Below, piece by piece: positions 21,378 to 30,078 of a stretch of 36,716 nt of DNA. This stretch comes from Hyphomicrobiales bacterium (lineage in GTDB: Bacteria > Pseudomonadota > Alphaproteobacteria > Rhizobiales > Xanthobacteraceae), in NCBI GenBank assembly GCA_003140315.1, contig PLJS01000279.1:1-36716 (forward strand), in the 5' to 3' direction. How positions within the stretch are numbered: position 1 is the first letter of the stretch; every line of letters starts with the position of its first letter. The notes under the pieces were generated by a model. It was not told the origin of the DNA. It saw only the letters and a list, made by a program, of their open reading frames with translations, and made no database searches. The position numbers and the translations under genes are program-made.

Positions 21378-23885
21378 ATGAGACTGCGGGTGCGGGTGGT
21401 ACGAGGGTTGGCTCTGGCGGGAGCCATCCTCTGCGGGGTGTTTGTCGGGTTGAGTGCCGCGTCTCTGGCGACGGCGACTCACGCCCTGGCGCAGTCTGTT
21501 TCCGAGATCGTGGTGGAGGGTAACCGCCGGGTCGAGGCGGAAACCGTCCGCTCCTACTTCCGCGGCAAGCCGGGCGAGCGGCTCGACAACGCAAAGGTCG
21601 ACGAGGGCGTCAAGGCGCTGTTCGCGACCGGCCTGTTCCAGGACGTTCAGCCGCGCTGGTCCGGCAACCGGCTCATTATCACGGTGGTCGAGAACTCGGT
21701 CATCAATCGCGTCCAGTTCGAGGGCAACAAGCGCGTCAAGGACGAGCAGCTCACCGCGGAAATCCAATCCAAGCCGCGCGGCCCGCTCTCGCGCCCGACG
21801 GTCCAGGCCGACGTCCAGCGGATCGTGGACATCTACCGCCACAACGGCCGCTACGACATACGCGTCGAGCCGAAGATCATCGAGCGCCCCAACAGCCGCG
21901 TCGATCTCGTGTTCGAGATCACGGAAGGCAGCAAGACTACCGTCAAGGAAATTCGCTTCGTCGGCAACAACGCTTATTCGAACTGGCGGCTTCGCGACAT
22001 CATCAAGACGGGCCAAGCGAATCTGCTCAGCTTCCTGAAGAACAACGACCTTTATGATCCCGACCGGGCGGAGGCGGACCGCGAGCTGTTGCGCCGCTAC
22101 TATCTCAAGAACGGCTACGCCGATATCCGCATCGTCTCGGCGGTCGCCGAGTTCGATCCCACTCGCAACGGGTTCATTCTCACCTTCACGATCGAAGAGG
22201 GCGATCGCTACAACTTCGGTGCGATCGATGTCGTCTCGAACGTGCCTGACGTCGATCCCGCGACCTTGCGCGGCAAGCTGCGGATGTCGTCGGGCAGCGT
22301 CTACAATTCCGAGGCGGTCGAAAAGACCGTCGAGGAAATGACGATCGAGATGTCCAAGCGCGGCTACGCCTTCGCGACGGTGCGTCCGCGCGGTGACCGC
22401 AATTCCGAGGCGCGCACCGTCGGCATCGCGTTCGTGGTTGAAGAGGGGCCGCGCGCCTACATCGAGCGCATCAACATCCGCGGCAACACGCGCACCCGCG
22501 ACTACGTCATCCGCCGCGAATTCGATATCGCGGAAGGCGACGCCTACAATCGCGTGCTCGTGGACCGCGCCGAGCGGCGGCTGAAGAATCTCGGCTATTT
22601 CAAGACGGTCAAGATCACCAATGAGCCGGGCTCGGCGGCCGACCGCATCATTCTCAACGTGGAGGTCGAGGAACAGTCGACCGGCGAGCTCTCCGTCTCG
22701 GGCGGCTATTCGACTTCGGACGGGTTCATTGCCGAAGTATCGGTCGGCGAACGCAACCTGCTGGGTCGCGGCCACCTGGCGCGTGTGGCGGTGACGTTCG
22801 GCCAGCGCACGCGCGGCGTCGAAGTCAGTTACGTGGAGCCTTACCTGCTGGACTACCGTCTTGCGTTCGGCATCGACTTCTTCGCCAAGCAGGTCGACGC
22901 GTCGTCCTATTACGTCTATCGCCAGGAGTCGATCGGCGGCGGGTTCCGTTTTGGCATTCCGGTCCGCGAAGATATCGGCTTGCAGCTGCGCTATTCGATC
23001 TATCGCCAGTCGATTGAACTCGATCAGACGCTACAGAACTGTAACAACGTCAACCCTGACTTCATCAACACGTTCCCGACTTTCTTCGGCGCTCCGTCGG
23101 GCAGCAATCTTTTGACGACGCCGCTGCCCGGATATACCGGCCTGGCAAGCTGCTATAGCGACGGCGAAGCGTCCGCCGCGGTCAAGCAGCAGGTCGCTGC
23201 TGGGCCCGCGATCGTCTCGCTGGTGGGCTACGGGCTGACCTACAACACCGTCGACAACAACAAGAGCCCGACCCGCGGCATCCTGGTCGACTTCCGTCAG
23301 GATTTCGCCGGTGTCGGCGGCGACGTGAACTTCATCCGCACCACTTTCGATGCGCGCCTCTACTACGAGCTGATGACCGAGATCGTGTCCGTGCTGCACC
23401 TGCAGGCCGGCCATGTAACCGGCTGGGGCGACAGTGATCTGCGCATGCTCGACCACTTCCAGAAGGGTCCGGAACTCGTGCGCGGCTTCGCGCCGGCCGG
23501 CATCGGACCCCGCGACCTCACGCCGGGGACGACCCTCGATTCGCTCGGCGGCACGATGTACTGGGGAGCATCGTACGAGGTGCAGATGCCGATCTGGGGG
23601 CTGCCGAAGGAGATCGGTATGCGCTTTGCCGCGTTTGCCGACGCTGGCGCGCTCTGGGATTATCGCGGCGCGACCCAGTTCCCCTCGACGGGCCTGTCGG
23701 TCACGACCGTCGACCCGGTGACAGGCAAGGACACCAACGCCATGCTGGTCCGCTCGTCGGTCGGCGTCGGTCTGATCTGGGAATCGCCTTTCGGTCCGAT
23801 CCGAATCGACTACGCGTTCCCGCTCACCAAGGACCCGAACGATCGGGTGCAGCAGCTGCGGTTCAGCGGCGGCGCGAAATTCTGA
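21378..23885 (+). CDS. bamA: Outer membrane protein assembly factor BamA
   Basis: BamA is the core of the BAM complex, which folds beta-barrel proteins into the outer membrane. The 835-aa precursor has an N-terminal signal peptide (cut probably after THALA, about residue 37). Five POTRA domains follow to about residue 425; the first opens with SEIVVEGNRRVEAETVRSYF. The 16-strand barrel contains the conserved loop-6 VRGF motif (ELVRGFAPAGIGPRD). The protein ends in ...LRFSGGAKF with the terminal phenylalanine typical of barrel proteins. A GGTAGGG tract about ten bases before the ATG is the likely ribosome-binding site. No skp/ompH gene lies between bamA and lpxD, unlike in enterobacteria. Confidence 0.97.
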   Translation: MRLRVRVVRGLALAGAILCGVFVGLSAASLATATHALAQSVSEIVVEGNRRVEAETVRSYFRGKPGERLDNAKVDEGVKALFATGLFQDVQPRWSGNRLIITVVENSVINRVQFEGNKRVKDEQLTAEIQSKPRGPLSRPTVQADVQRIVDIYRHNGRYDIRVEPKIIERPNSRVDLVFEITEGSKTTVKEIRFVGNNAYSNWRLRDIIKTGQANLLSFLKNNDLYDPDRAEADRELLRRYYLKNGYADIRIVSAVAEFDPTRNGFILTFTIEEGDRYNFGAIDVVSNVPDVDPATLRGKLRMSSGSVYNSEAVEKTVEEMTIEMSKRGYAFATVRPRGDRNSEARTVGIAFVVEEGPRAYIERINIRGNTRTRDYVIRREFDIAEGDAYNRVLVDRAERRLKNLGYFKTVKITNEPGSAADRIILNVEVEEQSTGELSVSGGYSTSDGFIAEVSVGERNLLGRGHLARVAVTFGQRTRGVEVSYVEPYLLDYRLAFGIDFFAKQVDASSYYVYRQESIGGGFRFGIPVREDIGLQLRYSIYRQSIELDQTLQNCNNVNPDFINTFPTFFGAPSGSNLLTTPLPGYTGLASCYSDGEASAAVKQQVAAGPAIVSLVGYGLTYNTVDNNKSPTRGILVDFRQDFAGVGGDVNFIRTTFDARLYYELMTEIVSVLHLQAGHVTGWGDSDLRMLDHFQKGPELVRGFAPAGIGPRDLTPGTTLDSLGGTMYWGASYEVQMPIWGLPKEIGMRFAAFADAGALWDYRGATQFPSTGLSVTTVDPVTGKDTNAMLVRSSVGVGLIWESPFGPIRIDYAFPLTKDPNDRVQQLRFSGGAKF

Positions 23886-23919
23886 CGTTGCGTGTCCGCC
23901 TCGCCACGGCCATGGTGGC

Positions 23920-24993
23920 ATGACCGAGCCGCTGTTCTTCGAGCGCCCGCATGGGCTCACGGTGCACGAGATCGCGACGCTGACCGGCGCGGTCGCGCAG
24001 CCGGGCGCGCCGCCGGACCGGCGCGTCGGCGGCGTCGCGCCGCTCGACCGGGCCGGGCCTGACGATCTCGCCTTCATGCAGAACCCGCGCTACGAGGCGC
24101 AATTCGCCGTGACGCGCGCCGGCATCTGCCTCGCGAGTGAGCGTTTCGTGAAAGCCGCGCCCGCGCATCTCGCGCTGCTCGTCACGCCCGCGCCCTATCG
24201 CGCCTTCGTGACGGTTGCCCAGGCGCTGTTTCCGCAAACGCGGCGGCCCTCGTCGCTGTTCGAGGCGCGCGGCGTGTCGGCGAGCGCGCTGGTGCATCCT
24301 TCGGCGCGTCTCGAAGCCGGTGTGATAATCGATCCCGCAGCGGTGATCGGGCCCCGCGCCGAGATCGGTGCCGGCACGGTCGTCGGTGCGACGGCGGTCA
24401 TCGGCCCCGAGGTGCGCATCGGCCGCGACTGCGCGATCGGGTCCGGCGCCACCGTCACGCACGCGCTGATCGGTGACCGTGTCATTATCCATCCCGGTGC
24501 CCGGATCGGGCAGGAAGGCTTTGGCTTCTTGCTGGGCGCGAAGGGGCACGACAGGATTCCGCAAGTGTCCCGCGTCATCATCCAGGACGACGTCGAGATC
24601 GGCGCCAACTCCACCGTCGACCGCGGCGCGATCCGCGACACCGTCATTGGGGAAGGAACCAAGATCGACAACCTTGTCCAGATCGCGCACAACGTGCAGA
24701 TCGGGCGGCGCTGCCTGATCGCGGCACAAACCGGAATCTCCGGCAGCACAGTCGTTGGCGATTTCGTCATGATGGGCGGGCAAGTCGGCGTCGCCGACAA
24801 TATTTCGATCGCCGAGGGCGTGATGCTCGCGGCGAGCAGTCGCGTTGGCTTCGACCTCCGGACCGCCGGAAAGTATGGTGGCACGCCTGCGATGCCGTTC
24901 CGTGAATGGTTCAAGACCATTGTTGCCCTGCGCCGGCTCGCGCGCGGCGGCGGTGCGGCGTTTGCGAAGGACGACAAGGGAGGCGAGCAATGA
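23920..24993 (+). CDS. lpxD: UDP-3-O-(3-hydroxyacyl)glucosamine N-acyltransferase
   Basis: LpxD adds the N-linked 3-hydroxyacyl chain in the third step of lipid A synthesis. The 357-aa protein has the N-terminal uridine-binding domain ([20 protein letters not shown] ... [10 protein letters not shown]). A long left-handed beta-helix of hexapeptide repeats follows, with the catalytic H257 in IAHNVQIG, and then a C-terminal helical tail ([20 protein letters not shown]). Length and all landmarks are normal. Its stop codon overlaps the fabZ start (ATGA), so both are read from one message. Confidence 0.97.
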   Translation: MTEPLFFERPHGLTVHEIATLTGAVAQPGAPPDRRVGGVAPLDRAGPDDLAFMQNPRYEAQFAVTRAGICLASERFVKAAPAHLALLVTPAPYRAFVTVAQALFPQTRRPSSLFEARGVSASALVHPSARLEAGVIIDPAAVIGPRAEIGAGTVVGATAVIGPEVRIGRDCAIGSGATVTHALIGDRVIIHPGARIGQEGFGFLLGAKGHDRIPQVSRVIIQDDVEIGANSTVDRGAIRDTVIGEGTKIDNLVQIAHNVQIGRRCLIAAQTGISGSTVVGDFVMMGGQVGVADNISIAEGVMLAASSRVGFDLRTAGKYGGTPAMPFREWFKTIVALRRLARGGGAAFAKDDKGGEQ

Positions 24994-25439
24994 CCGGCAC
25001 CACCGTCGATTCTGCCGGCGTTCGCGAAATCCTCGAGTCGCTGCCGCACCGCTATCCGTTCCTGATGATCGATCGCGTCGTCGGCATCCGCGGCGACGAA
25101 TTCGGCATCGGCATCAAGAACGTCACGTTCAACGAGCCGCAATTCCAGGGGCATTTTCCCGGCCAGCCAGTGTTCCCCGGCGTGTTGATGGTCGAAGGGA
25201 TGGCGCAGACCGCGGGCGTGATGTGCGTGGTGTCGCAGATCATCGGCAGGCCGAAGAGCGTCTACTTCCTCACGATCGACAAGGCGAAGTTTCGCAAGCC
25301 GGCGGGGCCCGGCGACGTGATCGAGTATCACATGACCAAGAAGGCGCGGAAGAAAACCATGTGGTGGTATTTCGGCGAGGCCAAGGTCAATGGCGAGGTC
25401 GTGGCCGAGGCTGAAGTCGGCGCAATGATCATCCTGTAG
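24990..25439 (+). CDS. fabZ: 3-hydroxyacyl-ACP dehydratase FabZ
   Basis: FabZ dehydrates 3-hydroxyacyl-ACP in fatty-acid elongation, and so competes with LpxA and LpxD for the same hydroxyacyl-ACP pool. The 149-aa hot-dog-fold protein shows [13 protein letters not shown], the active-site loop [20 protein letters not shown] with H55 and E69, and [12 protein letters not shown]. The ATG at 24990 overlaps the lpxD stop by 4 bp. A longer frame back to 24906 would lie inside lpxD and is not needed. Its position between lpxD and lpxA is the conserved one. Confidence 0.97.
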   Translation: MTGTTVDSAGVREILESLPHRYPFLMIDRVVGIRGDEFGIGIKNVTFNEPQFQGHFPGQPVFPGVLMVEGMAQTAGVMCVVSQIIGRPKSVYFLTIDKAKFRKPAGPGDVIEYHMTKKARKKTMWWYFGEAKVNGEVVAEAEVGAMIIL

Positions 25440-25450
25440 CGGATCAAGAC

Positions 25451-26260
25451 GTGCTCGCGATCGACCCTTCAGCCAAGGTGGCCCCCGGCGCGGTGATCGG
25501 CGCCGATGTCGAGATCGGCCCATATTGCGTGATCGGCCCGAACGTGGCGATCGGCGACGGCTGCAGGCTGGTGGCGCAAGTGCATGTCGCGGGCCGCACC
25601 GCGATCGGGCCCGGCACGACGATCTATCCGTTCGCCTCGCTCGGCACTCCGCCGCAGTCGGTGCACTACCGTGGCGGCCCGACGCGGCTGACCGTCGGGG
25701 CGAACTGCCAGATTCGCGAGAGTGTCACGATCAACACCGGCACCGAGGATGGCGGTGGGATCACGACGGTCGGCGACAACTGCTTCCTGATGACCGGCGC
25801 GCATGTGGCGCACGACTGCCGCGTCGGCAGCAACGTCGTGTTCGCCAACAACGCCGTGATCGGCGGGCACTGCGAGATCGGCGACTACGTGTTCCTCGGC
25901 GGACATGTGGCGGTGCACCAGCGCGTGCGCATCGGCGAAAGCGTCATGGTCGCCGGCTACACGGCGCTGCGCGAGGACGCGATCCCATTCGGCTACGTCA
26001 TTCAGCCGGTCGGGCGCCTCGCCGGGCTCAACGTCGTCGGGATGCGCCGGCGCGGCTTCACGCGCGAGACGATCCATGCGGTGCGTGCCGCCTACAAGAT
26101 GCTGTTCGCGGACGAGGGCAAGCTCGCCGACCGTATCGATGAGGTCGAGGTGAGGTTCGCGTCTGTGCCCGAGGTCGGCAAGATGGTGGCTTTCTTGCGC
26201 GCCGCCAAGCGCCCGGTGATGACCACGAAGCCCCGCGGCTCCCACCTCGACAACGATTAG
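25451..26260 (+). CDS. lpxA: UDP-N-acetylglucosamine acyltransferase
   Basis: LpxA carries out the first acylation of lipid A synthesis, moving a 3-hydroxyacyl chain from ACP to UDP-GlcNAc. The 269-aa protein is a left-handed beta-helix of hexapeptide repeats with the catalytic H121 in AHVAHDC. It also has the NTGTEDGGGITTVGDN loop and the C-terminal helical domain beginning GLNVVGMRRRGFTRETIHA. The start is a GTG. It lies 11 bp after fabZ and 3 bp before lpxI. Confidence 0.97.
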   Translation: MLAIDPSAKVAPGAVIGADVEIGPYCVIGPNVAIGDGCRLVAQVHVAGRTAIGPGTTIYPFASLGTPPQSVHYRGGPTRLTVGANCQIRESVTINTGTEDGGGITTVGDNCFLMTGAHVAHDCRVGSNVVFANNAVIGGHCEIGDYVFLGGHVAVHQRVRIGESVMVAGYTALREDAIPFGYVIQPVGRLAGLNVVGMRRRGFTRETIHAVRAAYKMLFADEGKLADRIDEVEVRFASVPEVGKMVAFLRAAKRPVMTTKPRGSHLDND

Positions 26261-26263
26261 ACA

Positions 26264-27160
26264 ATGGCGAGCCTGCACAGCACGGGCCCATCGTTGCCGC
26301 AGACAGCAGGGCCCGAAGACCCGCTCGCGATCGTCTGCGGCGGCGGCGCGGTGCCGATCGCGGTCGCCGAGGCGGTCAAGCGGCGCGGCCGGCCGGTGGT
26401 GCTGTTTCCGGTGCGCGGCTGGGCCGACCCGGTCGCGGTTGCGCCCTATCGCCATCATTGGATGGCGCTGGTGCAGGCCGGCCGCTTCGAGCGCCTGGCC
26501 CGCATGGAACGCTGCCGCGACGTCGTGTTCGTCGGAACGGCGGTGCGGCCACCGTTGCTGTCGCTGCGCTTCGACTGGACGACGTTGATGCTCCTGCCGC
26601 GGCTTTACCGCAGCTATCGGGGCGGCGACGATCATCTGCTGTCGAGTATCGCACGGACATGCGAGGATCGTGGGTTCCACATTCTCGGCGCGCACGAGGT
26701 CGCGCCGGAAATCCTGATGCCGGCGGGGAATGTCGGCAGTCTCGCGCCCACGTCGCGCGACCTTGCCGACATCGCGCGGGGGCGCGCGCTGTTGCGGGCG
26801 ATCGGCCCGTTCGACGTCGGGCAGGCCGTGGTGGTCGCGGACAATCACGTGATCGCGGTCGAGGCGGCGGAAGGGACCGACGGAATGCTGGCGCGGATCG
26901 CCGAGTTGCGCGCGGGGGGACGCGTCTCGACACCAGTCGGCGTCGGCGCGCTGGTCAAGGCGCCGAAGCCGGACCAGGACCGCCGCATCGACCTGCCGAC
27001 GATCGGCCCGACGACCGTGACCGAGGCGGCGCGTGCAGGCCTTGCCGGCGTCGCGGTCGCGGCCGGCAGCGCGATCATCGCCGAGCCCGCCGAGGTCGCG
27101 AAGGCGGCCGACGCCGCGCGTGTCTTTGTCTACGGCTTCGACGACCGGCTGCTGCCATGA
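26264..27160 (+). CDS. lpxI: UDP-2,3-diacylglucosamine pyrophosphatase LpxI (DUF1009)
   Basis: LpxI hydrolyses UDP-2,3-diacylglucosamine to lipid X and UMP, replacing the unrelated LpxH in many alphaproteobacteria. The 298-aa protein begins with the first domain (LAIVCGGGAVPIAVAEAVKR). It contains the DUF1009 hallmarks VGTAVRPP, DDHLLSSIARTCEDRGF and the DIARGRALLRAIGPFDVGQA segment. DNHVIAVEAAEGTDGMLARI follows and the protein ends near VYGFDDRLLP. Placement between lpxA and lpxB is the diagnostic context. The stop overlaps the lpxB start by 4 bp. Confidence 0.95.
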   Translation: MASLHSTGPSLPQTAGPEDPLAIVCGGGAVPIAVAEAVKRRGRPVVLFPVRGWADPVAVAPYRHHWMALVQAGRFERLARMERCRDVVFVGTAVRPPLLSLRFDWTTLMLLPRLYRSYRGGDDHLLSSIARTCEDRGFHILGAHEVAPEILMPAGNVGSLAPTSRDLADIARGRALLRAIGPFDVGQAVVVADNHVIAVEAAEGTDGMLARIAELRAGGRVSTPVGVGALVKAPKPDQDRRIDLPTIGPTTVTEAARAGLAGVAVAAGSAIIAEPAEVAKAADAARVFVYGFDDRLLP

Positions 27161-28380
27161 CCACGCCGGCAACGGCTGTGCGGCCTCTCGCGATCCATCT
27201 GGTCGCCGCAGAGACATCGGGCGATCTGCTCGGCGCTGCGCTGATGCGGGCACTACGCCGGCTCTGCCCCGCGGTGCACTTTGCGGGCGTTGGTGGACGC
27301 CTGATGCAGGAGCAGGGGCTCGCCAGTCCGTTCGCAATCGAGGAGCTATCCATCATCGGGCTCGGCGCCATCCCGCGCGCGCTCCCGCGCATCCTGCGGC
27401 GCATCCGGCAGACCGCTGACGCGGTTATCGCGGCGCGGCCGGATGCGCTCGTGATCGTCGACAGCCCTGACTTCACGCACCGGGTCGCGCGCAGGGTGCG
27501 AGCTACGGCGCCCGACATTCCGATCATCGACTACGTGTCGCCGACCGTGTGGGCCTGGCGGCCATGGCGGGCGCGGGCGATGCGCGGCTACGTCGACGAG
27601 GTGATGGCGGTTCTGCCGTTCGAGCCGGCCGTACACGCGCGGCTCGGCGGGCCGCCCTGCACTTACGTGGGCCATCCGCTTGCCGAGAGCCTTGGCGAGC
27701 TGAGACCAAATCCCGAAGAGGCGCATCGCCGCCTTTCCGATCCTCCGGTCGTGCTGATCCTGCCGGGCAGCCGGACGAGCGAGATCCGCAAACTCGGCGC
27801 GACCTTCGGGGCAGCGCTCGGCCGCGTCGCCGCGCAGGTCGGTCCGCTCGATCTGGTGCTGCCGACGCTGCCGCACATCGCAACGCTGGTGACGGAGGCG
27901 ACTGCAAGCTGGCCCGTGCGCCCGCGCATCGTGCTCGATGCGCACGAGAAGCACGCGGTGTTCCGGACGGCGCGCGCGGCGCTCGCGGCATCGGGCACCG
28001 TGACGCTCGAGCTCGCGCTGGCGCAGGTGCCCATGGCCGCCGCCTATCGCGTGCCCGTGCTGGAGGAGGTGGTGTTCCGCATGATGGCGCACATCGACAC
28101 GGCGATCCTCGCGAACCTCGTCCTCGGCGACAACGTCGTGCCGCAATACCTGCAGCGCGACTGCACGCCTGAGCGGATCGCAGCCGGGCTGATCCCGCTG
28201 CTCGCCGATACGCCCGAGCGGCGACGCCAGATCGAGGGGTTCGGCCGGCTCGACGCGATCATGGGCCTTGGCGCTGCCGCACCGAGCGAACGCGCGGCAG
28301 CACGCGTGCTGGCCGTCGTCGCGGGTCGGCGCGCTGCCGCCATGGCGCGCGGGCTACCATCGATGCCGCGTTCGTGTTAA
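27157..28380 (+). CDS. lpxB: Lipid-A-disaccharide synthase
   Basis: LpxB is the glycosyltransferase (family GT19) that joins lipid X with UDP-2,3-diacylglucosamine to form the lipid A disaccharide. The 407-aa protein has VAAETSGDLLGAALMRAL at the N-terminus, FAGVGGRLM, DSPDFTHRVARRVR, YVSPTVWAWRPWR, TYVGHPLAE, ILPGSRTSEI and SGTVTLELALAQVPM. These are the expected landmarks in the expected order. The ATG at 27157 overlaps the lpxI stop (ATGA). The open frame continues far upstream, but only as an out-of-frame read of lpxI. The C-terminal end is somewhat longer than usual and arginine-rich. Confidence 0.96.
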   Translation: MTTPATAVRPLAIHLVAAETSGDLLGAALMRALRRLCPAVHFAGVGGRLMQEQGLASPFAIEELSIIGLGAIPRALPRILRRIRQTADAVIAARPDALVIVDSPDFTHRVARRVRATAPDIPIIDYVSPTVWAWRPWRARAMRGYVDEVMAVLPFEPAVHARLGGPPCTYVGHPLAESLGELRPNPEEAHRRLSDPPVVLILPGSRTSEIRKLGATFGAALGRVAAQVGPLDLVLPTLPHIATLVTEATASWPVRPRIVLDAHEKHAVFRTARAALAASGTVTLELALAQVPMAAAYRVPVLEEVVFRMMAHIDTAILANLVLGDNVVPQYLQRDCTPERIAAGLIPLLADTPERRRQIEGFGRLDAIMGLGAAAPSERAAARVLAVVAGRRAAAMARGLPSMPRSC

Positions 28381-28406
28381 CCGCACGGCATCCGGAAAAG
28401 TCATTC

Positions 28407-29429
28407 ATGGCCACGACATCGAATACCAAGCGCGCGAAGCCGATCCGCGCCGCCATCACCGGCGTGCACGGCTATCTGCCGCCCGATTTGCTGACCAATG
28501 CTGAACTGGCGCGCATGGTCGATACCTCGGATGCCTGGATCACCGAGCGCACCGGCATCAAGGAAAGGCATATCCTGAAGGGTAAGGGTCTTGGCTCGTC
28601 GCATATGGCGGCCGAGGCGGTGCGCGGGCTCCTCGAAAAGACCGGCACGCTGCTGAAGGACATCGATCTCCTGATCTGCGCGACCACGACGCCGGATCTG
28701 GTGTTTCCGTCGACCGCGAATTTGATCTGCGACATGGTCGGTGTGCGCAATATCGGCTCGTTCGACGTGCAGGCGGCCTGCTCAGGCTTTCTCTATGCGC
28801 TCACCATTGCGACGCAGTTCATCGAGAATGGCACGGCGCGCAAGGTCGTGGTGGTCGGGGCCGACAAGATGTCCTCGATCATCGACTACACCGACCGCGC
28901 GACCTGCGTGCTGTTCGGCGACGGGGCAGGCGCGGTCCTGCTCGAGCCTTCCGCCAACGGCCACGGCATCCACGACACGCTGATCCGCTCGGACGGCGCC
29001 GGCATGGTGCACCTGCACCAGAAGGCCGGCGGGAGCCGCATGCCGCCGACCGCCGAGACCGTCGCCAAGCGCCTGCACTACGTGCATCAGGAGGGGGCGG
29101 CGGTCTATAAATTTGCGGTCGCCCGCATGGCTGAGATCTCGCAAGAGCTGATGCTGCGCAACAAGCTCAATCCCAAGACGATCGACTGGCTGGTGCCGCA
29201 CCAAGCCAACCGCCGCATCATCGAGGCGACCGCCGAGCGCATGGGTCTGCCGATGGAGCGCGTGATGATGACGATCCAGAAATTCGGCAACACCACTGCG
29301 GCGACGATCCCGCTGTGCCTGTGGGACTACGAGTCCCGCCTGAAGGAGGGCGACAAGCTCGTGCTCGCGGCCTTCGGCGGCGGATTCACCTGGGCAGGGG
29401 CTTATGTGACCTGGGCGTACGGGGGGTAG
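28407..29429 (+). CDS. 3-oxoacyl-ACP synthase III family protein (FabH-like)
   Basis: This is a ketoacyl-ACP synthase III of 340 aa, an enzyme type that starts fatty-acid chains by condensing an acyl-CoA with malonyl-ACP. The catalytic triad is intact: C125 in QAACSGFLYAL, H265 in LVPHQANRRII and N295 in FGNTTAATIPLCLWD. Stretches such as GADKMSSIIDYTDRATC, FGDGAGAVLLEP and AAFGGGFTWAGAYVTWAY look, from memory, closer to FabH of Bacteroidota than to ordinary proteobacterial FabH, and it is longer than E. coli FabH (317). It may be a transferred second copy; the housekeeping fabH is usually next to plsX. The ATG at 28407 with GGAAAAG upstream is preferred over a GTG at 28374 that overlaps lpxB. 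Its place after lpxB suggests a link to lipid A acyl supply. Confidence 0.9.
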   Translation: MATTSNTKRAKPIRAAITGVHGYLPPDLLTNAELARMVDTSDAWITERTGIKERHILKGKGLGSSHMAAEAVRGLLEKTGTLLKDIDLLICATTTPDLVFPSTANLICDMVGVRNIGSFDVQAACSGFLYALTIATQFIENGTARKVVVVGADKMSSIIDYTDRATCVLFGDGAGAVLLEPSANGHGIHDTLIRSDGAGMVHLHQKAGGSRMPPTAETVAKRLHYVHQEGAAVYKFAVARMAEISQELMLRNKLNPKTIDWLVPHQANRRIIEATAERMGLPMERVMMTIQKFGNTTAATIPLCLWDYESRLKEGDKLVLAAFGGGFTWAGAYVTWAYGG

Positions 29430-29450
29430 CGGGGCGTTAGTCCGATCGCG

Positions 29451-29750
29451 TCACCGACGGATAAGCGCTCGCGTTACGTTTCGCCTGCCGTGCAACACAC
29501 GTTGCACGATGACCTCGTCGTCCGCAAAGTCATAAATGACCAGATAGGGCAGAACGAGAGCGATGCGGCATTGCGGACCCAGTCCAGGGCGAGGCGCGCC
29601 AGTTGCAGGAAATTCGGCCAGCCGTTGAAAGACGGACTTGAATTCCGCGGCATAGCGAGCGGCTATTCGGTAGCTGGCGCGCCGGTTGAGATCGGAGAGA
29701 ATGTGTCGGACGTCACGCTTGGCCAGCTCGGTAACGGCAACCCGCACCAT
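29451..29750 (-). CDS. ParE/RelE-superfamily toxin
   Basis: This gene encodes a putative toxin of 99 aa with the ParE-type fold. It has VTELAKRDVRHILSDL at the N-terminus, YAAEFKSVFQRLAEFPATGAPRPGLG in the middle and LVIYDFADDEVIVQRVLHGRR at the end. That ending is the typical strand pattern with a conserved arginine of this family. ParE toxins poison DNA gyrase, while other relatives cleave mRNA; the target here is not known. The ATG overlaps the antitoxin stop by one base (TGATG), so translation is coupled. It is the last gene of a minus-strand run gltA, antitoxin, toxin, and is convergent with the FabH-like gene. Confidence 0.88.
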   Translation of the reverse strand: MVRVAVTELAKRDVRHILSDLNRRASYRIAARYAAEFKSVFQRLAEFPATGAPRPGLGPQCRIALVLPYLVIYDFADDEVIVQRVLHGRRNVTRALIRR

Positions 29751-29998
29751 CAACGCTTGAGGGTGGCGAGATGGGCGTCGATATCGGCCATTGCGTCGTC
29801 GAGCGAGGTTACCTCGCCGCGTGCGGCGCAGGCACGTGCCTCGTCCACGTAGGGCCTGGCCCAGCCGAGATCGTCATCGCCGATCGCCATAAAGTCCGCG
29901 ATGGCCAACGCAACAGCGTCGTCAACAGAGCCAAACTGCCCAGCGGCGACCTGTGCCTTGAGCCATTCATCCTGTTCAGGCGAAAGCCTAATATTCAT
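29750..29998 (-). CDS. ParD-like ribbon-helix-helix antitoxin
   Basis: This gene encodes the antitoxin partner of the ParE-like protein, 82 aa from ATG 29998 (87 aa if the in-frame GTG at 30013 is used; neither has a clear Shine-Dalgarno site). The N-terminal MNIRLSPEQDEWLKAQVAAG is the ribbon-helix-helix DNA-binding start of ParD/CopG antitoxins, followed by FGSVDDAVALAIADFM. The C-terminal part is the acidic toxin-binding tail (DEARACAARGEVTSLDDAMADIDAH). The antitoxin comes first, as is normal for ParDE. Only about 65-80 bp separates it from the end of gltA, so read-through from gltA is possible in addition to its own promoter. Confidence 0.85.
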   Translation of the reverse strand: MNIRLSPEQDEWLKAQVAAGQFGSVDDAVALAIADFMAIGDDDLGWARPYVDEARACAARGEVTSLDDAMADIDAHLATLKR

Positions 29999-30078
29999 AC
30001 GATAAGGATACACCGTGATGCGCGAGCTTTCCAGCGCGCGTTACGCGACCACGTCGCTGCGGCCCCTGACTCGCCGGC

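Noticed and set aside
21255-22775. A 506-codon open frame on the minus strand
   Set aside because: Antisense to bamA, with no motif or plausible start signal.
25469-27337. A 622-codon open frame on the minus strand
   Set aside because: Antisense to lpxA, lpxI and the start of lpxB, all of which have clear family motifs on the plus strand.
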